This document shows, one piece after another, positions 38,054 through 48,514 of a DNA stretch of 64,000 nt (its first letter is position 1; each line of letters opens with the position of its first letter). This stretch comes from [Erwinia] mediterraneensis (GTDB taxonomy: Bacteria; Pseudomonadota; Gammaproteobacteria; Enterobacterales; Enterobacteriaceae), in NCBI RefSeq assembly GCF_900604315.1, contig NZ_LR026978.1:3544013-3608012 (forward strand), given 5' to 3'. Both the position numbers and the translations under genes were made by a program. Below the pieces are notes generated by a model. That model did not search any database and was not told the DNA's origin. It saw nothing but the letters and a program-made list of their open reading frames with translations.

Positions 38054-39394
38054 TTATGCAATATTAATGGACGCTCCGCGGCCGATTGCATAATAAACGA
38101 ATCCGCGTCTGCTCATACGCTCTGGATCATACAGGTTACGACCATCAAAAATCACGGGTTCTTTCAGTGAGTTTTTAACAATGTCGAAATCAGGCGCACG
38201 GAAATTCTGCCATTCCGTACAGATTACCAGACCGTCTGCACCCTGCAGCGCTGCCTCTTTCGTTCCCATCAGCTTAAGATCGCTGCGATGACCATAGATA
38301 CGCTGCGCTTCATCCATCGCTTCCGGATCGAACGCCTGTACGGTTGCACCTGCTTGCCACAGCGCTTCCATCAGCACGCGACTTGAAGCTTCACGCATAT
38401 CGTCCGTATTGGGTTTAAAGGCCAGTCCCCACAGCGCAAAGGTCTTTCCGCTCAGGTCTTCGCCAAAATGACGCTTGATAAACTCAGGCAGCTTGTTTTT
38501 CTGGCTGTCATTGACATCTTCTACAGCCTGTAGCAAGCGTGGCTTGTAGCCAATCGATTCAGCAGTACGAATTAACGCCTGCACATCTTTCGGGAAGCAG
38601 GAGCCCCCGTAGCCGCAGCCAGGATAGATGAAGTGATAGCCGATACGGGAGTCTGAACCGATGCCCTGACGCACCTTTTCAATATCCGCACCCAGACGCT
38701 CTGCCAGATTAGAAATCTCATTCATAAAGCTGATTTTGGTTGCCAGCATGCAGTTAGCCGCATACTTGGTGAGCTCAGCACTACGAATATCCATCAGGAT
38801 CATACGATCGTGGTTACGGTTAAACGGCTCGTAAAGCTCACGCAGCAGCTCAACCACCTCTTCGTTGTCCGTACCTACCACGATACGCTCAGGACGCATG
38901 CAGTCATTAACCGCAGCCCCTTCCTTGAGGAATTCCGGGTTAGAAACCACATCGAAGCTGATGTTGGCATCGCGCGCGCGCAGGGTTTCATTCATTACCG
39001 TACGCACTTTATCTGCGGTGCCAACCGGAACCGTAGATTTATCGATCACCACTTTATGGCTGTCCATGTGCTGCGCGATTGTACGCGCCACCGCAGTGAC
39101 ATATTTGAGGTCAGCGGAGCCATCCTCATCAGGCGGCGTACCCACGGCGATAAACTGCATCACGCCGTGCTTCACCCCTTCTTCCGCATTGGTAGTGAAC
39201 TGCAGGCGACCCGCTTCATAGTTAGACATCACAAGCGGTGTCAGGCCTGGTTCGTAAATCGGGATGATGCCTTTTTTCAGGTTCTCGACTTTATTTTCAT
39301 CGACATCAATACAGAGAACGTCATGTCCGACTTCGGCCAACACCGCAGCCTGAACCAGACCGACATAGCCGATACCAAATACAGTGACTTTCAT
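38054..39394 (-). CDS. ugd: UDP-glucose 6-dehydrogenase
   Basis: Oxidises UDP-glucose to UDP-glucuronate with 2 NAD+. N-terminal Rossmann motif GIGYVGLV, catalytic Cys in [14 protein letters not shown] near residue 260, second Rossmann-like domain ([16 protein letters not shown]). At 446 residues it is the longer class, unlike the 388-residue E. coli Ugd of the LPS/colanic acid pathway. It lies 23 bases after galU and feeds exopolysaccharide, LPS or aminoarabinose synthesis. Confidence 0.94.
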   Translation of the reverse strand: MKVTVFGIGYVGLVQAAVLAEVGHDVLCIDVDENKVENLKKGIIPIYEPGLTPLVMSNYEAGRLQFTTNAEEGVKHGVMQFIAVGTPPDEDGSADLKYVTAVARTIAQHMDSHKVVIDKSTVPVGTADKVRTVMNETLRARDANISFDVVSNPEFLKEGAAVNDCMRPERIVVGTDNEEVVELLRELYEPFNRNHDRMILMDIRSAELTKYAANCMLATKISFMNEISNLAERLGADIEKVRQGIGSDSRIGYHFIYPGCGYGGSCFPKDVQALIRTAESIGYKPRLLQAVEDVNDSQKNKLPEFIKRHFGEDLSGKTFALWGLAFKPNTDDMREASSRVLMEALWQAGATVQAFDPEAMDEAQRIYGHRSDLKLMGTKEAALQGADGLVICTEWQNFRAPDFDIVKNSLKEPVIFDGRNLYDPERMSRRGFVYYAIGRGASINIA

Positions 39395-39417
39395 TAAGTT
39401 ATCCTGTTTTTAATGAG

Positions 39418-40326
39418 TTACTTTTTGCTGTCGACCGTGCTTTCGAGCCACTGCGTAAAATCTTTGCCCAGCACCGGGTGACGCACGCCGTACTCAACAA
39501 AAGCCTGCATGTAGCCGAGTTTGTTACCACAGTCGTGGCTGACACCTTTCAGGTGATAGGCCTCAACCGTTTCTTTTTCCATCAGCATGGCGATAGAGTC
39601 GGTTAACTGAACTTCGCCGCCAGCTCCCGGAGGCGTTTTCGCCAGCAGTGGCCAGATATCCGCAGAGAGAACATAACGTCCAACCACGGCGAGGTTAGAA
39701 GGTGCTTCTGCCGCTTTCGGTTTTTCAACCACGCCAACCATCGGCGCGCTGTCGCCAGGATTCAGCTCTGCGCCCTGGCAGTCAACCACACCATAGGCGG
39801 TGACATCGGCAACCGGCTCAACCATGATCTGGCTACGGCCCGTCTCTTCAAAACGGGAAAGCATCTCCGCCAGGTTGTCTTTGGTGGGATTGGATTCATA
39901 TTCATCAATGATCACATCGGGCAGGATCACCGCGACCGGCTCATCGCCAACCAGCGGATGCGCGCACATAACAGCGTGACCAAGACCTTTTGCGATGCCC
40001 TGACGAACCTGCATAATGGTGACGTGCGGCGGGCAAATAGACTGAATTTCGTCCAGCAGCTGGCGCTTAACGCGTTTTTCCAGCATCGCTTCCAGTTCAA
40101 AACTGGTATCAAAATGGTTTTCAATCGAGTTTTTCGACGAGTGTGTAACCAGCACAATCTCATTAATACCCGCGGCGATACATTCGTTAACGACATACTG
40201 AATTAACGGCTTATCAACCAGCGGTAACATTTCTTTAGGAATAGCTTTGGTAGCGGGCAGCATACGCGTACCCAAACCTGCTACCGGGATTACCGCTTTT
40301 TTTACTTTAGACTTATAGGCAGACAT
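39418..40326 (-). CDS. galU: UTP-glucose-1-phosphate uridylyltransferase
   Basis: Makes UDP-glucose from UTP and glucose 1-phosphate. Nucleotidyltransferase signature [21 protein letters not shown] near the N-terminus and [19 protein letters not shown] further on. ATG 40324-40326 ([10 protein letters not shown]) has GAGAGG upstream; the codon before it is TTG. 302 residues, as in E. coli. First gene of the three-step galU-ugd-uge cluster. Confidence 0.97.
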   Translation of the reverse strand: MSAYKSKVKKAVIPVAGLGTRMLPATKAIPKEMLPLVDKPLIQYVVNECIAAGINEIVLVTHSSKNSIENHFDTSFELEAMLEKRVKRQLLDEIQSICPPHVTIMQVRQGIAKGLGHAVMCAHPLVGDEPVAVILPDVIIDEYESNPTKDNLAEMLSRFEETGRSQIMVEPVADVTAYGVVDCQGAELNPGDSAPMVGVVEKPKAAEAPSNLAVVGRYVLSADIWPLLAKTPPGAGGEVQLTDSIAMLMEKETVEAYHLKGVSHDCGNKLGYMQAFVEYGVRHPVLGKDFTQWLESTVDSKK

Positions 40327-40519
40327 CAAGATACCTCTCTCATAGGCCGTTCAAGTTACTACTTGATATGTCGATTTAAAAAACGAAATGAGTATATCAG
40401 TTACCATCAGACGGATTTATCCTGGATGGACTTAATCCGTCGAATTTAAGACTATTACCCAAGTGTAAAGCGTAGAATTGGCCCTGTCTCCAGCACGTCA
40501 GTAAATAAAAGTTTTTTGC

Positions 40520-41536
40520 TTAAGATTCAGCCGATAACATCAGTCGCAGCCTGCCCCCGGCACCCCAGACATGACATTGCCAGTTGTCAGCGCGCTGACT
40601 GATTTGATTAAGATAGGTGTTCCCCATAGTACCGAGCGGAACGCCATTACTGAGTTGAATCTGCTGTGCATTAATGTGCAACGTGGCGTTTAAACCGGCG
40701 GAAACTAAAATCAGATTTTTTGTACCGCGATGGTAATAACCGACCAGTAAGGGAAACTGACCCTTGAGGTTGGCCTGACGCAATAATAAATTTACCTGAC
40801 GCAATAAACCGTTTAATTCCGGCAGGCGCTGTTTTTGTCCCGACAGCTGCTCCTGCAACAGACCATTAAACAGCGCGCGCAGCAGCAAAGCGGCGAGAAC
40901 GCCGTTATCGCCAGCACGCGTGACGTCGAGGCAGTAGAACGCGAGATCTTTTTCTGACAATGCGGCAATATCCAGCACCAGGCCCGGCTGTTCCGCCATG
41001 GTTAACTGCCGGTAGTTGACGCGACAGCTGGCAATGGTCTGTTGCACCGGGGGTTGTAACTGCTTCAACAGCTTCGCGGCGGCGGTAGGATCGCGCACCA
41101 GCGCGTCCCAGTCCTGAAAGAGTTGCTCATCCTCTTCCACTTTGGAAGTAAACATCGAAGGATAAAGGCACTCATAGACCGCTTCACGGAAGCGTTCGAG
41201 ATTTTTGAGCGGTTTGAGCAGGACATCCTGCACTCCCAGACGCAGCACATACGCAATATCAGCCATGTTTTGCGTGGCTGAGATCACCAGGATCGGCACA
41301 CTGTTGCCCCGGGTGCGAATATGCTCAACAAACTTGATGCCGTTCATGCGCGGCATTTCAAGATCGCAAATGACCAGGTCTACTGCCGTCGTCTGCAACC
41401 GGGCGATGGCTTCCAGACCATCCCCGGCTAACAGCGTGGTTGCGCCCAACGCCAGTAGAAAATTTTCCAGTAATGAACGGAAAATGGCCTCATCTTCGAC
41501 AATGAGTATCTTTTTGCCGATTAGTGGTTTTTCCAT
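40520..41536 (-). CDS. rssB: RssB (Hnr), RpoS adaptor protein
   Basis: Response-regulator-type adaptor that delivers sigma-S to ClpXP. Receiver domain at residues 9-125 with the phosphoacceptor D58 in VICDLEMPRMNG and K in LLKPL. The C-terminal PP2C-like domain has no obvious catalytic set, as in E. coli RssB. 338 residues. It lies about 100 bases after rssA on the same strand. Confidence 0.94.
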   Translation of the reverse strand: MEKPLIGKKILIVEDEAIFRSLLENFLLALGATTLLAGDGLEAIARLQTTAVDLVICDLEMPRMNGIKFVEHIRTRGNSVPILVISATQNMADIAYVLRLGVQDVLLKPLKNLERFREAVYECLYPSMFTSKVEEDEQLFQDWDALVRDPTAAAKLLKQLQPPVQQTIASCRVNYRQLTMAEQPGLVLDIAALSEKDLAFYCLDVTRAGDNGVLAALLLRALFNGLLQEQLSGQKQRLPELNGLLRQVNLLLRQANLKGQFPLLVGYYHRGTKNLILVSAGLNATLHINAQQIQLSNGVPLGTMGNTYLNQISQRADNWQCHVWGAGGRLRLMLSAES

Positions 41537-41635
41537 TCTTTCCCCCTGCGTACCAGATAAATCAATAGTGGTTCATAAAACGCAGTTGCGCCTTTCAGAA
41601 TCAACTGAACAAATCTCCGTGAATGAACAACCTGT

Positions 41636-42541
41636 TTATCTGTTACGGACCAGCGGTAATAGTTCATCCATTTTTTTCTCAACGGCAGCCATGCCAGCCG
41701 CGATCGCCTCTTCAGCACGATGAAAGTCCAGCGTCGAGATTTGCGGACAAAAAGGCTGAATAAGCACATCGGGTGGGTCGCCTGCCATACGGTTGCGTTT
41801 CAGGCGATTTTCCAGTACCTGAATCGAAGTGGTCATGATTTCCATCGCTCCAGGGGTTTGATAAACGCGGCGTTGTGTTAAGCCAGTCAGCCGCTGGCGG
41901 ATCTTTTTCCCCCAGCTGAACGCCGCGGCCGTTGCGGCCTCTTCATCACTCTGTGGAGTCACGGAGAGGAGATCCTGCTGCATCAGATGCGCATCGTGCT
42001 GCAGGTCAACAGCAATCACGATATCGGCACCCAGCGCGCGCGTCAGTGAAATGGGCACAGGATTAACGACAGCACCATCGACAAGCCAATAACCATTGTA
42101 GCCAACTGGCGGCAATAAGCCTGGCATACTGCAGGACGCGCGTACCGCCTGGTGCAGGTCTCCTTCGGTGAGCCACAGCTCACGTCCGGTACTGAGATTG
42201 GTGGCTACAACCCCAAAGGGTTTATCGCACGCTTCAAGGTTGTCATGAGGAATCAGTTGACGCACATGGTTGAATACGCGTTCGCCGCGTAACAGGCCAC
42301 CACGTTGCCAGGAGAGATCCATCAGGCGGATAACATCCCAATAGCGGAAAGCTTTAACCCATTTTTCCATGGGATCGAGGCGTCCGTTGACGTAAGCCGC
42401 GCCTACCAGCGCGCCGACGGAACAGCCAGCAACCACATCGATTTCAATCCCCGCACGCTCCAGTGCAGCGATCACACCGATATGTGCCCATCCTTTGGCG
42501 GCACCCGATCCCAGTGCCAGTCCAATTTTAACCTGTCTCAT
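41636..42541 (-). CDS. rssA: RssA, patatin-like phospholipase family protein
   Basis: Patatin-fold protein. GxSxG nucleophile site GCSVGAL near residue 43, oxyanion motif GSGAAKGWAHIG, and DGA in WLVDGAVVNP. Natural substrate unknown. ATG 42539-42541 (MRQVKIGLALGSG) gives 301 residues, as in E. coli; the ORF upstream to 42628 is unconserved. Forms rssAB with rssB. Confidence 0.93.
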   Translation of the reverse strand: MRQVKIGLALGSGAAKGWAHIGVIAALERAGIEIDVVAGCSVGALVGAAYVNGRLDPMEKWVKAFRYWDVIRLMDLSWQRGGLLRGERVFNHVRQLIPHDNLEACDKPFGVVATNLSTGRELWLTEGDLHQAVRASCSMPGLLPPVGYNGYWLVDGAVVNPVPISLTRALGADIVIAVDLQHDAHLMQQDLLSVTPQSDEEAATAAAFSWGKKIRQRLTGLTQRRVYQTPGAMEIMTTSIQVLENRLKRNRMAGDPPDVLIQPFCPQISTLDFHRAEEAIAAGMAAVEKKMDELLPLVRNR

Positions 42542-42638
42542 TTTACCTCTGGTGTCGGCTGCAACACGTAGCGTCACTACACCGAGTCCGCTACCATAGC
42601 CGCAATAGTACGTAACTTTACTACTCACAGGAGCGAAT

Positions 42639-43094
42639 GTGTCAGAAAAATGCCCATGCTGCAGCGGAAAGCAGTATAGCCTATGTTGTGAACCCTATCT
42701 TTCCGGTGCTGAGCTGCCTGTCAGTGCAGAGGCGCTGATGCGCTCCCGCTATACCGCTTATGTGCAGAAAAAGGCGGCTTATCTGGTTTCTACCTGGTAT
42801 CCCGGCCAGCGCGTACCGGAGATGGAACAGTTATTATCTGAAAGTTTTCACGATACGCAATGGCTGGGGTTGACTGTAACCTGTTGTAATCATGGAAGCC
42901 AAGAGAATGAAGCTTTTGTAACTTTTTTTGCGCGATACCTCGAAAAAGAGCGTCCCGCGGCTTTGTATGAGCGTTCGCGCTTTCTTCGTGAGGATCAACG
43001 CTGGTACTATGTTGATGGTACCTCGCCTGAAGTGGGGCGAAATGATCGCTGTCCCTGTGGCTCCGGGAAGAAATACAAAAAATGTTGTGGCTAA
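42639..43094 (+). CDS. ychJ: YchJ, SEC-C motif protein
   Basis: 151 residues of the UPF0225 family with a cysteine-rich SEC-C zinc motif at each end: [18 protein letters not shown] at the start and [15 protein letters not shown] at the very C-terminus. Function unknown. The start is GTG 42639 with AGGAG five bases upstream; ATG 42637 is in another frame. It diverges from rssA and precedes purU, as in E. coli. Confidence 0.93.
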   Translation: MSEKCPCCSGKQYSLCCEPYLSGAELPVSAEALMRSRYTAYVQKKAAYLVSTWYPGQRVPEMEQLLSESFHDTQWLGLTVTCCNHGSQENEAFVTFFARYLEKERPAALYERSRFLREDQRWYYVDGTSPEVGRNDRCPCGSGKKYKKCCG

Positions 43095-43149
43095 GGCCTC
43101 CTTTGCCCAACGGCACTACCATTATTGCTTTGACAGGACTCTGATCGAG

Positions 43150-43998
43150 ATGCAAGCGCAAACTATACAAAGAAAAGTTTTACGAACCATTTGCCCTGAC
43201 GCGAAAGGGTTGATCGCAAAAATCACTAACATTTGTTACAAACACGAACTGAATATCGTGCAAAACAATGAATTTGTTGATCATCGTACGGGCCGCTTCT
43301 TCATGCGCACAGAACTGGAAGGAATTTTCAACGACACTACCTTGCTGGCGGATCTGGACAGCGCCTTGCCTGCGGGCTCGGTGCGTGAACTGAACAGCGC
43401 GGGTCGTCGTCGCGTGGTGATTCTGGTAACCAAAGAGGCGCACTGCCTGGGCGATCTGCTGATGAAAAGCAGCTTTGGCGGTCTGGATATGGAAATTGCT
43501 GCCGTGATCGGCAACCACGATACCTTACGTTCGCTGGTTGAGCGCTTTGATATTCCTTTTGTGCTGGTCAGCCATGAAGGCCTGTCGCGCGAAGAGCACG
43601 ATAATAAAATGGCCGATGAAATTGACCGTTACCAGCCCGATTACGTGGTGCTGGCTAAATACATGCGCGTGTTAACGCCCGCCTTTGTGCAGCGCTACCC
43701 GAACCAGATTATTAATATTCATCACTCCTTCCTGCCAGCCTTTATTGGTGCTCGCCCTTATCATCAGGCTTATGAGCGTGGCGTTAAAATTATCGGCGCG
43801 ACGGCGCACTATGTGAACGATAATCTGGATGAAGGTCCGATCATCATGCAGGACGTGATTAATGTCGATCACAGCTATACCGCAGAAGAGATGATGCGTG
43901 CCGGACGTGACGTAGAGAAAAACGTGCTGAGCCGCGCACTGTATAAGGTGCTGGGCCAGCGCGTGTTTGTTTACGGCAACCGGACGATCATTTTGTAA
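43150..43998 (+). CDS. purU: Formyltetrahydrofolate deformylase
   Basis: Hydrolyses 10-formyl-THF to formate and THF, balancing one-carbon pools and supplying formate to PurT. N-terminal ACT domain (RTICPDAKGLIAKITNIC), C-terminal hydrolase domain related to PurN with NIIHHSFLPAF-type IINIHHSFLPAF and GATAHYVN. ATG 43150 gives 282 residues, two more than E. coli. The frame upstream to 42928 overlaps ychJ and is spurious. Confidence 0.95.
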   Translation: MQAQTIQRKVLRTICPDAKGLIAKITNICYKHELNIVQNNEFVDHRTGRFFMRTELEGIFNDTTLLADLDSALPAGSVRELNSAGRRRVVILVTKEAHCLGDLLMKSSFGGLDMEIAAVIGNHDTLRSLVERFDIPFVLVSHEGLSREEHDNKMADEIDRYQPDYVVLAKYMRVLTPAFVQRYPNQIINIHHSFLPAFIGARPYHQAYERGVKIIGATAHYVNDNLDEGPIIMQDVINVDHSYTAEEMMRAGRDVEKNVLSRALYKVLGQRVFVYGNRTIIL

Positions 43999-44003
43999 TC
44001 TTT

Positions 44004-44040
44004 CCGGGGCGCGACATTGTCTGACAATGCAGCGCCCCGG
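44004..44040 (+). terminator. Hairpin after purU
   Basis: Stem CCGGGGCGC/GCGCCCCGG enclosing an inner CATTGTC/GACAATG pair, six bases after purU. No T-run follows, so it may be a stabiliser or a Rho-associated end. Confidence 0.5.
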
Positions 44041-44081
44041 GCAAAAAGTGGACAAACAGGTCACTATTTTCTTTTCAGTGC

Positions 44082-44109
44082 TTTACACCCTGGTTTCATT
44101 TGGTATGAT
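44082..44109 (+). promoter_or_regulatory. tRNA-Tyr promoter
   Basis: TTTACA (44082-44087), 16-base spacer, TATGAT (44104-44109), then a G+C discriminator GCGCCCGC. Both boxes match the E. coli tyrT promoter, and the discriminator is the type associated with stringent and growth-rate control. Confidence 0.85.
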
Positions 44110-44143
44110 GCGCCCGCTTTCAGGCATAATGATTCAGGCCAGT

Positions 44144-44228
<85 letters not shown>

Positions 44229-44274
44229 TCTGAATTCATTCCCCTGTTCGCATCCGCATAGCAATAATATCCCT

Positions 44275-44359
<85 letters not shown>

Positions 44360-44560
44360 TCCTGAGATAACTCCCTGTCCCACGTCCCAATATGTTCTCT
44401 CTGCCTGCATATAGCTGATGGAGAAGGATGAGAACCTTCGATAAGGTTAGTATCGGGCAACGCGAGACAACGCCTTACTTTTCCCGCAACCCAGTCGATG
44501 ACTTTTCTGCGGAAAACCGCTACCATCCTGCCACTCTTTTTTCCGACAGTGACTGGCCAT

Positions 44561-45367
44561 ATGAAATTTGTTTCATTTAATATCAACGGGTTGCGCGCAC
44601 GCCCTCATCAACTTGAAGCACTTGTCGAACAGCATCAGCCCGACGTTATTGGCCTGCAGGAAACCAAAGTCCACGATGATATGTTTCCGCTCGAAGAGGT
44701 AAGCAAACTGGGCTACAACGTTTTCTACCATGGGCAAAAAGGCCACTATGGCGTCGCGCTGTTAACGAAAGCGACACCGGTGATGGTACGGCGTGGTTTT
44801 CCTGGTGACAGCGAAGAAGCGCAGCGTCGCCTTATCATGGCGGAAATTCCCAGTCCGATGGGGGATATTACCGTCATCAATGGCTATTTCCCGCAGGGCG
44901 AGAGCCGTGACCATCCGACAAAATTCCCGGCAAAAGCGAAGTTTTATCAGGATCTGCAAAGCTATCTGACCGAACATCTGACAGCTGATAAACCGGTGCT
45001 GATTATGGGCGATATGAATATCAGTACCACCGACAGCGATATCGGTATCGGTGAAGAGAGCCGTAAACGCTGGCTGCGCAGCGGGAAATGTTCTTTCCTG
45101 CCGGAAGAGCGTGAGTGGATGGATCGCCTGCTAGGCTGGGGACTGGTTGATACCTGGCGCGCGCAGCATCCGCACACCACGGATCGCTTCTCCTGGTTCG
45201 ATTACCGCTCTAAAGGTTTTGATGACAACCGCGGTCTGCGCATCGATCTGATCCTCGCCAGCCACTCTCTCGCCGCCTGCTGTACAGAGAGCGGTATTGA
45301 CTACGATATTCGCGCCATGGAAAAACCTTCTGACCATGCGCCGATCTGGTCGACGTTCGCCTTCTGA
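44561..45367 (+). CDS. xthA: Exonuclease III
   Basis: AP endonuclease and 3'-5' exonuclease of base-excision repair. Metal-binding E34 in [35 protein letters not shown], and the catalytic His in SDHAPIW. ATG 44561 gives 268 residues, as in E. coli; upstream frame to 44498 is unconserved. In E. coli this gene is at about 39 min, far from purU-tyrTV, so the two blocks are joined here. Confidence 0.97.
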   Translation: MKFVSFNINGLRARPHQLEALVEQHQPDVIGLQETKVHDDMFPLEEVSKLGYNVFYHGQKGHYGVALLTKATPVMVRRGFPGDSEEAQRRLIMAEIPSPMGDITVINGYFPQGESRDHPTKFPAKAKFYQDLQSYLTEHLTADKPVLIMGDMNISTTDSDIGIGEESRKRWLRSGKCSFLPEEREWMDRLLGWGLVDTWRAQHPHTTDRFSWFDYRSKGFDDNRGLRIDLILASHSLAACCTESGIDYDIRAMEKPSDHAPIWSTFAF

Positions 45368-45373
45368 ATGACG

Positions 45374-45392
45374 GCGTGGCGCTATGCCACGC
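45374..45392. terminator. Hairpin between xthA and ynjH
   Basis: Seven-base-pair stem GCGTGGC/GCCACGC with GCTAT loop between convergent genes, then TGCTGTTT on plus. Modest support. Confidence 0.45.
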
Positions 45393-45398
45393 TGCTGT

Positions 45399-45692
45399 TT
45401 AGCGCACAATTTTCCAGATCAGGTTATTGGTGCCCAGCGACTGTTCATCGCGTGCGCACTGCAGCAGCACCCCTTCCGCCCTGACCACTGCCCCTTCCGT
45501 GTAGCTGCGATTTTCATAGATGCAGCAGCGCGGGCAGTTAACCTGTCGGTTCTGCCCCTGCGACCAGACTTCGGCAGGCATCTCTACCATCACATCCGGC
45601 GTGCTGCTGCTCACTTCTTCCTGATGTCGCCCCGCCTGCGTGGATGTCGCGAGTAAGGTTAAGATCAGTATCGCTGCGTATTTGTATCCCAT
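45399..45692 (-). CDS. ynjH: YnjH, DUF1496 periplasmic protein
   Basis: 97 residues: signal peptide (KYAAILILTLLATSTQA), then VEMPAEVWSQGQNRQVNCPRCC, YTEGAVVRAEGVLLQC and NLIWK, which fit the DUF1496 family of E. coli YnjH. Three cysteines suggest disulfides or metal binding; function unknown. The ATG overlaps the topB stop (TAATG), so it is coupled to topB. Confidence 0.8.
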   Translation of the reverse strand: MGYKYAAILILTLLATSTQAGRHQEEVSSSTPDVMVEMPAEVWSQGQNRQVNCPRCCIYENRSYTEGAVVRAEGVLLQCARDEQSLGTNNLIWKIVR

Positions 45693-47608
45693 TATTCGGT
45701 CTCCTTGATCTTGCGTCTGGCTGATTTGCCTGCCCGCTTCTGCCTGGCGGCAGGCAGTCCGTGAAACGCGCGCGCAGTGGGTTGCTGGCGCGCCTGATGA
45801 ATCAAATCGGTCAGGGTGGACACCAGCGGCTGCATAAAATCATCATAGCGACACGCTTTTTCACTGATACGCGTCAGGGTCGATTCCCAGTGCGCCGTCA
45901 TATCCGGGCGTGCCGCCATTTCCGGCAGCGAGTGGATAAGCGCGCGCCCTGCTTCGCTGGCGTGAATATAGCGCCCTTTTTTCACCAGAAAGGTGCGGCG
46001 GAAAAGCAGTTCAATAATTCCCGCACGCGTGGCTTCCGTTCCTAAACCATCGGTTGCACGCAGCACTTTCTTTAGCTCTTTATCCTGAACAAAACGGGCG
46101 ATGCCGGTCATGGCCGAGAGCAGCGTAGCATCAGTGAAGTGCCGGGGCGGCTGCGTTTGCTTTTCCACCACCTCCCCCCGTTCACAGAGGAGTTCATCTC
46201 CTTTTGCCACCACTGGTAAAGGCGTACCCTCATTCTCTTCATCGCGCTCTTTATTACCCAACAGTGCGCGCCAGCCCGCTTCGGCAAGAAAACGCGCTTT
46301 GGCCACAAACTTACCGCCAGCGATATCGAGCTCGATCACGCATTTGCGGAATACCGCATCCGGGCAAAACTGCATCAGATACTGGCGGGCAATCAGCGCA
46401 TAAATTCGCGCTTCATTTTCCGTCAGATTAGCGCTGCTGCTGCGCGCGGTGGGAATAATGGCATGGTGTGCATCCACTTTCTTGTCATCCCAGCAGCGAT
46501 TTTTCTGCTGCGGGTTAAAGTCGGCAGGCAGCGCCAGATCGCGCTGATGCGCCTGGATGGCTTTCAGCACCGCATGACGGCCCGCATAGTGCTCTTCCGG
46601 CAGATAGCGGCAATCGGAGCGCGGATAGGTGATCAGCTTATGGGTTTCATACAGGCGCTGACAGGTGTCCAGCACCGTTTGCGCGCTGAGACCGTAACGT
46701 TTCGCCGCCTCGATCTGCAGGCTGGAAAGCGAGAACGGCAAAGGGGCAATTTCATTCTCCCGCTTATCGTTGTAACCGGTGACCTGGGCCGGTTTGCCGT
46801 TAATACGTTCAACCACATGGTCGGCCAGCGGACGGTGCAGCAGACGCCCTTCCTCATCCTGCCAGGGCTCGCACGCTTCACTGGGGATCCAGGAGGCGAT
46901 AAAACGCTCCTGCTTTGGCGTGACGATATGCGCTTTAACCTCAAAATAATCTTTGGGAATAAAGTTTTCGATCTCCTCATCCCGGCGCACCACCAGCCCG
47001 AGCACCGGCGTCTGTACCCGGCCCACGGACAGCACCCCATCGTACCCAGCATTACGCCCCAGCAGGGTCCAGGCACGGGTCATATTGATCCCGTAAAGCC
47101 AGTCGGCGCGCGCCCGCGCCAGCGCAGAGACACAAAGAGGAATAAACTCGCGATTCTCACGCATCCGACTGACGGCACGCTCAACCGCCTGGGGGTTGAG
47201 ATCGTTAATCAGGCAGCGCTGCACTTTTTCGCGCTTTGCCGCAGGAAGCTGCAGATAATCGAGCACTTCATCCACCAGCAATTGCCCCTCACGATCCGGG
47301 TCTCCTGCATGGACAATTTCGCTGGCCTTTTTCAGCAGGCCCTCAATCACCTTCAGCTGTTTTGCCACTGAGGGGCGCGGCTGTAAGCGCCATTTATCCG
47401 GGATGATCGGCAGATCGGCCAGTGACCAGCGCGCATAGCGGCTGTCGTAGCTGTCCGGTTGAGCCTGCTCCAGTAAATGCCCCACGCACCAGGTCACGAC
47501 CTGGTCATCGCCACAGGCGATATAGCCCTCTCCACGCCGGTGCGGTTTGGGTAAGACATCAGCAATAGCACGCCCCAGACTGGGCTTTTCCGCAATAAAC
47601 AAACGCAT
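45692..47608 (-). CDS. topB: DNA topoisomerase III
   Basis: Type IA topoisomerase that decatenates and resolves recombination or replication intermediates. TOPRIM motifs [20 protein letters not shown] and [16 protein letters not shown]; active tyrosine in [16 protein letters not shown] near residue 325; [14 protein letters not shown]. 638 residues, slightly shorter than E. coli, with a basic tail. selD, which neighbours topB in E. coli, is absent; ynjH is coupled downstream. Confidence 0.97.
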   Translation of the reverse strand: MRLFIAEKPSLGRAIADVLPKPHRRGEGYIACGDDQVVTWCVGHLLEQAQPDSYDSRYARWSLADLPIIPDKWRLQPRPSVAKQLKVIEGLLKKASEIVHAGDPDREGQLLVDEVLDYLQLPAAKREKVQRCLINDLNPQAVERAVSRMRENREFIPLCVSALARARADWLYGINMTRAWTLLGRNAGYDGVLSVGRVQTPVLGLVVRRDEEIENFIPKDYFEVKAHIVTPKQERFIASWIPSEACEPWQDEEGRLLHRPLADHVVERINGKPAQVTGYNDKRENEIAPLPFSLSSLQIEAAKRYGLSAQTVLDTCQRLYETHKLITYPRSDCRYLPEEHYAGRHAVLKAIQAHQRDLALPADFNPQQKNRCWDDKKVDAHHAIIPTARSSSANLTENEARIYALIARQYLMQFCPDAVFRKCVIELDIAGGKFVAKARFLAEAGWRALLGNKERDEENEGTPLPVVAKGDELLCERGEVVEKQTQPPRHFTDATLLSAMTGIARFVQDKELKKVLRATDGLGTEATRAGIIELLFRRTFLVKKGRYIHASEAGRALIHSLPEMAARPDMTAHWESTLTRISEKACRYDDFMQPLVSTLTDLIHQARQQPTARAFHGLPAARQKRAGKSARRKIKETE

Positions 47609-47787
47609 GGATGGTGATAATCCTTTACTTCAGGCAATAAGGGTAATGCACGGTGATGGCGCTATGTTAGCCTGGCAGGAAGAATGGCGTAAGCACTGGC
47701 AGAGAGGTTCTCGATCTTTCGCACAATGCGCCATCAATCAGCAGGGTCAGCCCTTGCCGCCCTGCCGGCAGCGTGATGAAAAGTCGG

Positions 47788-48339
47788 TCAGAAATAACTG
47801 ACAAAGGAGCGGGTGTCGGGCGGCAATACCGTGGTGCTCGATTTCAGCTGCGGCGTGCCCAGATAGAGGAAGCCGACAATCGCATCCTGTTCGCGACAGT
47901 TAAACGCCGCGCGCACTTTTTCATGATCGGTCCAGGGACCGCTGCGCCAGATACCGTTAAAGCCCTGCGCCAGCGCCGCCATCTGCATCGCCATCACGGC
48001 ACAGCCAGCTGACACCACCTGCTCCCAGCGCGGCACCTTGGGATGCGCCTCGCAGTGTGCAACCACGGTAATAATCATCGGGGCGCGGAAAGGCGACTGG
48101 GTGGCTTTTTCAATGGCTTTCTCATCCAGACCATCTTCGCGCGCCGCCTGCTCCAGCAGCTGACTGAAGCGTTCACGTCCGTCGTTCTCAATAATAATGA
48201 AGCGCCAGGGCTGCAAAGTGCCGTGATCGGGCGCACGCATACCGGCACGCAAAATGTTCTCCAGTGCTTCGCCAGCGGGAGCCGGGGCCGCTAAGCGTGA
48301 TGCGGAACGACGATTAACCAGTAATTCAAGTGCATCCAT
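47788..48339 (-). CDS. ydjA: YdjA, nitroreductase family protein
   Basis: FMN-dependent minimal nitroreductase of 183 residues. FMN-contact NRRSASRL near the start, [16 protein letters not shown], and [11 protein letters not shown] with GTPQ near the end. Physiological substrate unknown. E. coli has selD between topB and ydjA; here the gap of 180 bases holds no gene I can support. Confidence 0.94.
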   Translation of the reverse strand: MDALELLVNRRSASRLAAPAPAGEALENILRAGMRAPDHGTLQPWRFIIIENDGRERFSQLLEQAAREDGLDEKAIEKATQSPFRAPMIITVVAHCEAHPKVPRWEQVVSAGCAVMAMQMAALAQGFNGIWRSGPWTDHEKVRAAFNCREQDAIVGFLYLGTPQLKSSTTVLPPDTRSFVSYF

Positions 48340-48514
48340 TTTTATCTCCTGATAGTACAGCGCATTTTCTTTAATCCTGGCACAAGCGTTTTTTTTGTAA
48401 CAGTGCAGCGTGATTTCCTGCTGACTTTTACTACGCTGCTCTTTAGGATGATGGCGTGAACGAGGTGCGGCCTGTCAGGGCGTGTCACCTCAGTTAAGTG
48501 AATACGGAGATACT

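Noticed and set aside
46463-47371. 302-codon ORF antisense to topB, and a 309-codon ORF antisense to oppF/oppD (25131-26060)
   Set aside because: Both lie wholly within certain genes and show no family features.
47547-47801. 84-codon plus-strand ORF between topB and ydjA
   Set aside because: It overlaps the 5' end of topB, has no ribosome binding site at a sensible start and no known relatives. It is not a selD remnant by any motif I can see.
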